Below are positions 6,742 through 9,631 of a stretch of DNA of 9,631 nucleotides, one piece after another. A program made the translations under genes and the position numbers. Location of the stretch: assembly GCA_036505615.1 (NCBI GenBank), contig DASXTB010000445.1, positions 1 to 9,631 on the forward strand, given 5' to 3'. The notes beneath the pieces were generated by a model. That model did no database searches, was not told where the DNA came from, and saw only the letters and a program-made list of their open reading frames with translations. Numbering within the stretch: position 1 is the first letter of the stretch; every line of letters starts with the position of its first letter. This DNA is from DASXTB01 sp036505615 (GTDB taxonomy: Bacteria > Acidobacteriota > UBA6911 > JACQSX01).

Positions 6742-9060
6742 CTAACGGTCCTTCTTCACGTGCTTAGCTCCCTTCACAAACAAGAGCGCCAGCAAAGTGA
6801 GTGCCCAGGAGGCCGAGGACAGCCACTTGCCAAAATGGAACGGCCAGGGACGGTAGAAGAACTCAATGACGTGGCGCCCAGGCTGAAGCGCTATGCCCCG
6901 GAATGCCATATTGGTCTGGATAACTTCAGTCTCTCTGCCATCCACGATCGCCTTCCAACCGGGAAAGAACGTATCGGTCAGAACCAGCAGAGCCGGATAC
7001 CGGGGTTGTGCCTCGATGCGCACATATTCGGCGTCATAGCGAACGATGCGGGCGGCGGATTTCTCGGGGGAATTGATTTCGATCCTCTCGTTGAACGCCG
7101 GATAGGAGTCCGAAGAGGCGGCTCTCAAGGCCGCAAGCAGGTGTTCGGAGTTTGCGAATTTGCGTACGTTCCCAGTCAGGTAGCTCCGAGGCAAGGCGCT
7201 GGTATCTTCATATATTTTCAACTCCCGGTCGTAGACCAGCCGCAAACCCGGGTACATTAGCTGATTGACGGACAGGTAATATCGGATGCCGGCGATGCGG
7301 GCGCTGTTGACAGCTCCCGGGAGAGTCCAATTTGGCTGGAACTGGCTGTTGAAGGGATTTGGATCCACCAGAGCTCTGAAGAAGCGCGTGAATGAATCCG
7401 GCGGCGGGAAATCGTAACCTCGTGAATCGAAAATCCCATAAATTTGCGAGACGTTCTCGATCAGAATTCCGCCATCAACAGAAGTATAACGTTCCGGCGC
7501 CTGGCTCCGCAGGAACCGCACACACTCCGGTTCCGGGCCGAAAGCCCAGCTTTTGGGTATGACAGGGTTGTATCGGTAAGCACAAAGAAAGAACAATTCG
7601 CAAAACAGGGTCACGACCAGCACCCTTACCACTCTCTCACGGCTTTGGAGACTGCGGGCAACCGGGCGCATCAGAAAGAGAATGACTCCCAGCGTGAGAT
7701 AAAAGAAACAGATCTGGCGGGCGAAATAGAACAGCATCGACAATCCGGGACCGCTTCTGGCGAAGAAATTTACCATGCCGGCGGCGATAGCGGGGGTCAG
7801 CAGCAGCATCAGAAACAGCGCCGACCAGAGGGTGACTCTCTGCACTTTCTGAAAATCCGCCTCCGAGAGCCGCTGCCGCAGCAGATCGATACCGCAGGCC
7901 GCCAGAACCGCTACGCCGAATTGGTAAAGGAATATCAGTCGCCCGTTGGCAGCCGTTTTAAAAAGAGGAAGATAAAAAAATATCCAGGAGATCGGAGGTA
8001 TGCCGAAGATCATCAACAAGCACCAGAGACAAACGATGATCCACACCAGAATACCCGTTCTCGTTCTCCAGAAAAAGGCAGCCACCGCAGCAAGGAACAA
8101 TGTCACCACTCCCGCAAATCCATTGTGTTCATTCCAGTTCCCCAGTCCCCGATAAAATCCGTCGGACGGGTTTCCGTAAAAGTTGGGCATCAGATACATC
8201 ACGGCGGAGACAAGGGGCGCAGACCCGCCTGCCATCAAGCTGCGCTCTTCCCGCATCAGACTGTGTCTGAGCGCCTCCAGAAACGGGAAGACCTGGACGG
8301 CTGAAAGGGCAATGCTCAAAAGGATTGAAACGATTCCCAAAACTATTATTCTCTTTCGCCGTGGCTGGGCGTCTTTCCGAAAAAACTGGTAAGCTCCATA
8401 AAGAATCAACCCGGCAGCAGTGTGAAAGGCGGTTTCCGGGTGTCCCGCCAGCAGCAACAGGGCAAGCGCGACGGCCAGCAGTAAACAGTCCACCCACCAG
8501 CCGCGCGTGAAAAGAAAATATGTGGCCAGCAGCGTCCAGGGCACTAATGCCGAGGCCGTGCTGATGGGGTAGAAGAGCCAGGCTGTGTTGAAGCTGCCGA
8601 GCATAAAGATCATTCCCGCAGCAAACGACCCCAGCCACGAAGTCCTGAGCGCGTAAAAGCAAAAAGCCCACGCGCCAAGACCGGCAATCAGCAATTTGAA
8701 AAAGCAGATCCACTCGACTGCGTCCAAGGGGGCCAGCAGATACGCGATCCAGGTGAGTGGAAAAAACATTGCCGACTGCATGTTGCCCACGAAGGTCATT
8801 CCAGCCAGAATATGCGGGTTCCACAGTGGAATCCTTCCCCGGCGAATCGCCTCGCGCGAATAGAACAGATTCGGGTATCCCTGCTGCGTCTGATCGGTCA
8901 GCAGTGCGTTGGAAGGGCGCTGCAAGTGGGGTGGCCGGTAGATGGACCATGGCAGATCCCAAAGGAGGACATCGGCTTGCGAAAGAATCCTGCTGGTGAA
9001 CAAAGCTTCGCCCAACAATGCGAACAGAATGAGAGTATAAGCCAGCAGTGCCCGTTTCAT
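6742..9060 (-). CDS. YfhO-family multi-spanning membrane protein (GT-C-like)
   Basis: A 772-residue polytopic inner-membrane protein of the bacterial YfhO family (GT-C glycosyltransferase-like fold). The B. subtilis member has been linked to glycosylation of lipoteichoic acid; the role here is unproven. A first membrane segment or signal anchor spans about 4-22, followed by many hydrophobic spans to about residue 495. Family signatures include SREAIRRGRIPLWNPHILAG (68-87, the extracytoplasmic loop), GHPETAFH (206-213) and MPNFYGNPSDGFY (291-303). A soluble region (about 500-735) follows, ending in the typical LVLTDTFFPGWKAIVDG (692-708) and PGRHVIEFFYRPW (727-739) beta domain, then a last membrane span (about 746-763) and a basic tail. 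No clear Shine-Dalgarno precedes the ATG. It lies 104 bp upstream of the NifA-like gene on the same strand. No neighbour suggests a nitrogen role, so I take it as functionally separate. The substrate is not predictable from sequence. Confidence 0.88.
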   Translation of the reverse strand: MKRALLAYTLILFALLGEALFTSRILSQADVLLWDLPWSIYRPPHLQRPSNALLTDQTQQGYPNLFYSREAIRRGRIPLWNPHILAGMTFVGNMQSAMFFPLTWIAYLLAPLDAVEWICFFKLLIAGLGAWAFCFYALRTSWLGSFAAGMIFMLGSFNTAWLFYPISTASALVPWTLLATYFLFTRGWWVDCLLLAVALALLLLAGHPETAFHTAAGLILYGAYQFFRKDAQPRRKRIIVLGIVSILLSIALSAVQVFPFLEALRHSLMREERSLMAGGSAPLVSAVMYLMPNFYGNPSDGFYRGLGNWNEHNGFAGVVTLFLAAVAAFFWRTRTGILVWIIVCLWCLLMIFGIPPISWIFFYLPLFKTAANGRLIFLYQFGVAVLAACGIDLLRQRLSEADFQKVQRVTLWSALFLMLLLTPAIAAGMVNFFARSGPGLSMLFYFARQICFFYLTLGVILFLMRPVARSLQSRERVVRVLVVTLFCELFFLCAYRYNPVIPKSWAFGPEPECVRFLRSQAPERYTSVDGGILIENVSQIYGIFDSRGYDFPPPDSFTRFFRALVDPNPFNSQFQPNWTLPGAVNSARIAGIRYYLSVNQLMYPGLRLVYDRELKIYEDTSALPRSYLTGNVRKFANSEHLLAALRAASSDSYPAFNERIEINSPEKSAARIVRYDAEYVRIEAQPRYPALLVLTDTFFPGWKAIVDGRETEVIQTNMAFRGIALQPGRHVIEFFYRPWPFHFGKWLSSASWALTLLALLFVKGAKHVKKDR

Positions 9061-9113
9061 CGTTAATGGACCGACATGCTACACAGCGCCGCTGTCTGCG
9101 GCAACCAAATCGT

Positions 9114-9137
9114 AGAGACGCGCTGTAGCGCCTCTCT
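9114..9137. repeat. Short palindrome AGAGACGCGCT/AGCGCCTCTCT
   Basis: Arms 9114-9124 and 9127-9137 pair at 10 of 11 positions around a GT loop. It lies 54 bp upstream of the YfhO-family start, in the gap shared with the divergent small gene. Layout matches the palindrome at 4597 (11-12 bp arms, 2-nt loop). It has no T-run and looks like a dispersed intergenic repeat rather than a terminator. Confidence 0.6.
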
Positions 9138-9236
9138 CGGTGGCCGCCCGCCGCAACAGCTGACGGATTAGCCAAACAAATTGCACAGTTCATGCACTTC
9201 GAAACGGAGCCAAGAATAATCCGCTGGACTCTGCAG

Positions 9237-9260
9237 CGGGCGACCACACAGGGTCGCCCG
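9237..9260. repeat. Short palindrome CGGGCGACC/GGTCGCCCG
   Basis: Perfect 9-bp arms (9237-9245 and 9252-9260) surround a 6-nt loop and are followed by TACAG. The GGGCGACC-N6-GGTCGCCC form resembles palindromes seen dispersed between genes in many environmental bacterial genomes; that is recollection, not a search. It ends 20 bp before the putative -35 box of the small zinc-ribbon gene, so it may also influence that promoter. Confidence 0.65.
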
Positions 9261-9280
9261 TACAGTTCGAATCAATTTTT

Positions 9281-9309
9281 TTCACAGTGTTAGGCACCCA
9301 GGATATGCT
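9281..9309 (+). promoter_or_regulatory. Candidate sigma-70-type promoter for the small zinc-ribbon gene
   Basis: TTCACA (9281-9286; five of six matches to TTGACA) and TATGCT (9304-9309; four of six to TATAAT) are separated by the ideal 17 bp. A T-tract lies just upstream of the -35. Transcription would start near 9316, about 27 bp ahead of the ATG at 9343, leaving a short leader that contains the ribosome binding site. Confidence 0.5.
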
Positions 9310-9342
9310 GAGCTTAGGGAATCGAATTGAAAGGACGGTGTC

Positions 9343-9531
9343 ATGGAAGAATCTGAAAAAGTACTCAGGCATGCCGGGTGCGGGGGAACCATACGGCGAG
9401 ACAGCAAAACATTCCACTACAGGTGTGACCGATGCCATGCTGAAGCGGAAGCTGTCATTAGCTCCGCTGAGAAGGCCGGAGGGAAAGCGGAAGAAGTTAC
9501 ACTTTGCAACCCCCATGATGACGCCTTTTAA
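9343..9531 (+). CDS. Small zinc-ribbon-like protein, unrecognised
   Basis: A 62-residue soluble protein I do not recognise. Residues 10-34 hold a treble-clef/zinc-ribbon-like pattern: HAGCGG (10-15), a short basic strand (TIRRDSKTFHY), then CDRC (28-31) followed by His32. The ligands could be Cys13, Cys28, Cys31 and one of His10, His32 or Cys55. The C-terminal half is Ala/Glu/Lys-rich and probably helical or disordered. Evidence that it is real: an AAAGGA ribosome binding site 7 bp before the ATG, a promoter-like pair upstream, and the CGG-x13-CxxC spacing. An overlapping frame from 9287 covers the same DNA but has no such motif or start signals. It is transcribed away from the YfhO-family gene. 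Role unknown; small zinc ribbons of this size often bind nucleic acid or partner proteins, but nothing here shows which. Confidence 0.62.
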   Translation: MEESEKVLRHAGCGGTIRRDSKTFHYRCDRCHAEAEAVISSAEKAGGKAEEVTLCNPHDDAF

Positions 9532-9631
9532 TTAGCGCCCAGCGTTCTGGTGACGGTTCGGCCCACTAGGCGACGGTTTTCCCGCCCCTCACCTCTTCTG
9601 AATTCCTGCACCGCCCCCGATATCTCGCTAT

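Noticed and set aside
7444..8304. Plus-strand open frame of 286 codons
   Set aside because: It is antisense to the YfhO-family gene, hydrophilic and low in recognisable motifs; a shadow of the membrane-protein codon pattern.
8129..9247. Minus-strand open frame of 372 codons
   Set aside because: It overlaps the YfhO-family gene in another frame and has no family features, whereas the YfhO frame shows clear signatures.
9287..9535. Alternative plus-strand frame overlapping the zinc-ribbon gene
   Set aside because: Its ATG would lie upstream of the predicted transcription start, it has no ribosome binding site, and it lacks the cysteine pattern.

Overview
The window reads as bacterial chromosome of moderately high G+C. 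The gene style (YfhO-type GT-C-like membrane protein, NifA-like activator beside a PII cluster, dispersed short palindromes between genes) suits an Acidobacteriota-like genome. This taxonomic guess comes from general resemblance only; there is no rRNA or other marker here.

Layout: five genes lie on the minus strand, transcribed right to left. They are a large YfhO-family membrane protein (9060-6742), a NifA-like sigma-54-dependent activator (6637-5012), glnD (4528-1703), a PII protein glnB/glnK (1494-1156) and amtB (1109 to the left edge, 3' end missing). One small plus-strand gene (9343-9531) encodes an unrecognised 62-residue zinc-ribbon-like protein with its own plausible promoter and ribosome binding site. 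The last 100 bases (9532-9631) show nothing I can support.

How the genes fit together: the central four form a nitrogen-control island. GlnD reads glutamine and uridylylates or deuridylylates PII. PII reads 2-oxoglutarate and ATP/ADP and can plug the AmtB ammonium channel. The NifA-like protein is an enhancer-binding activator of sigma-54 promoters and may be a transcriptional output of the same signal. No nitrogenase gene is visible, so its targets are unknown. glnB and amtB are 46 bp apart with no terminator between them and look like one operon. glnD is separated from glnB by 208 bp filled with repeats.

The intergenic DNA is rich in structure. It holds a perfect 28-bp inverted repeat and a 7-bp tandem repeat between glnD and glnB. 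Upstream of glnD lie a roughly 150-bp imperfect inverted repeat built from degenerate CACGNC hexamers, a 30-bp-spaced direct repeat and a small palindrome. Two more short palindromes lie upstream of the YfhO-family gene. I found no CRISPR array, tRNA, rRNA, transposase or phage gene. The cluster is built from known families. The less explained items are the repeats, the zinc-ribbon gene and the targets of the activator.
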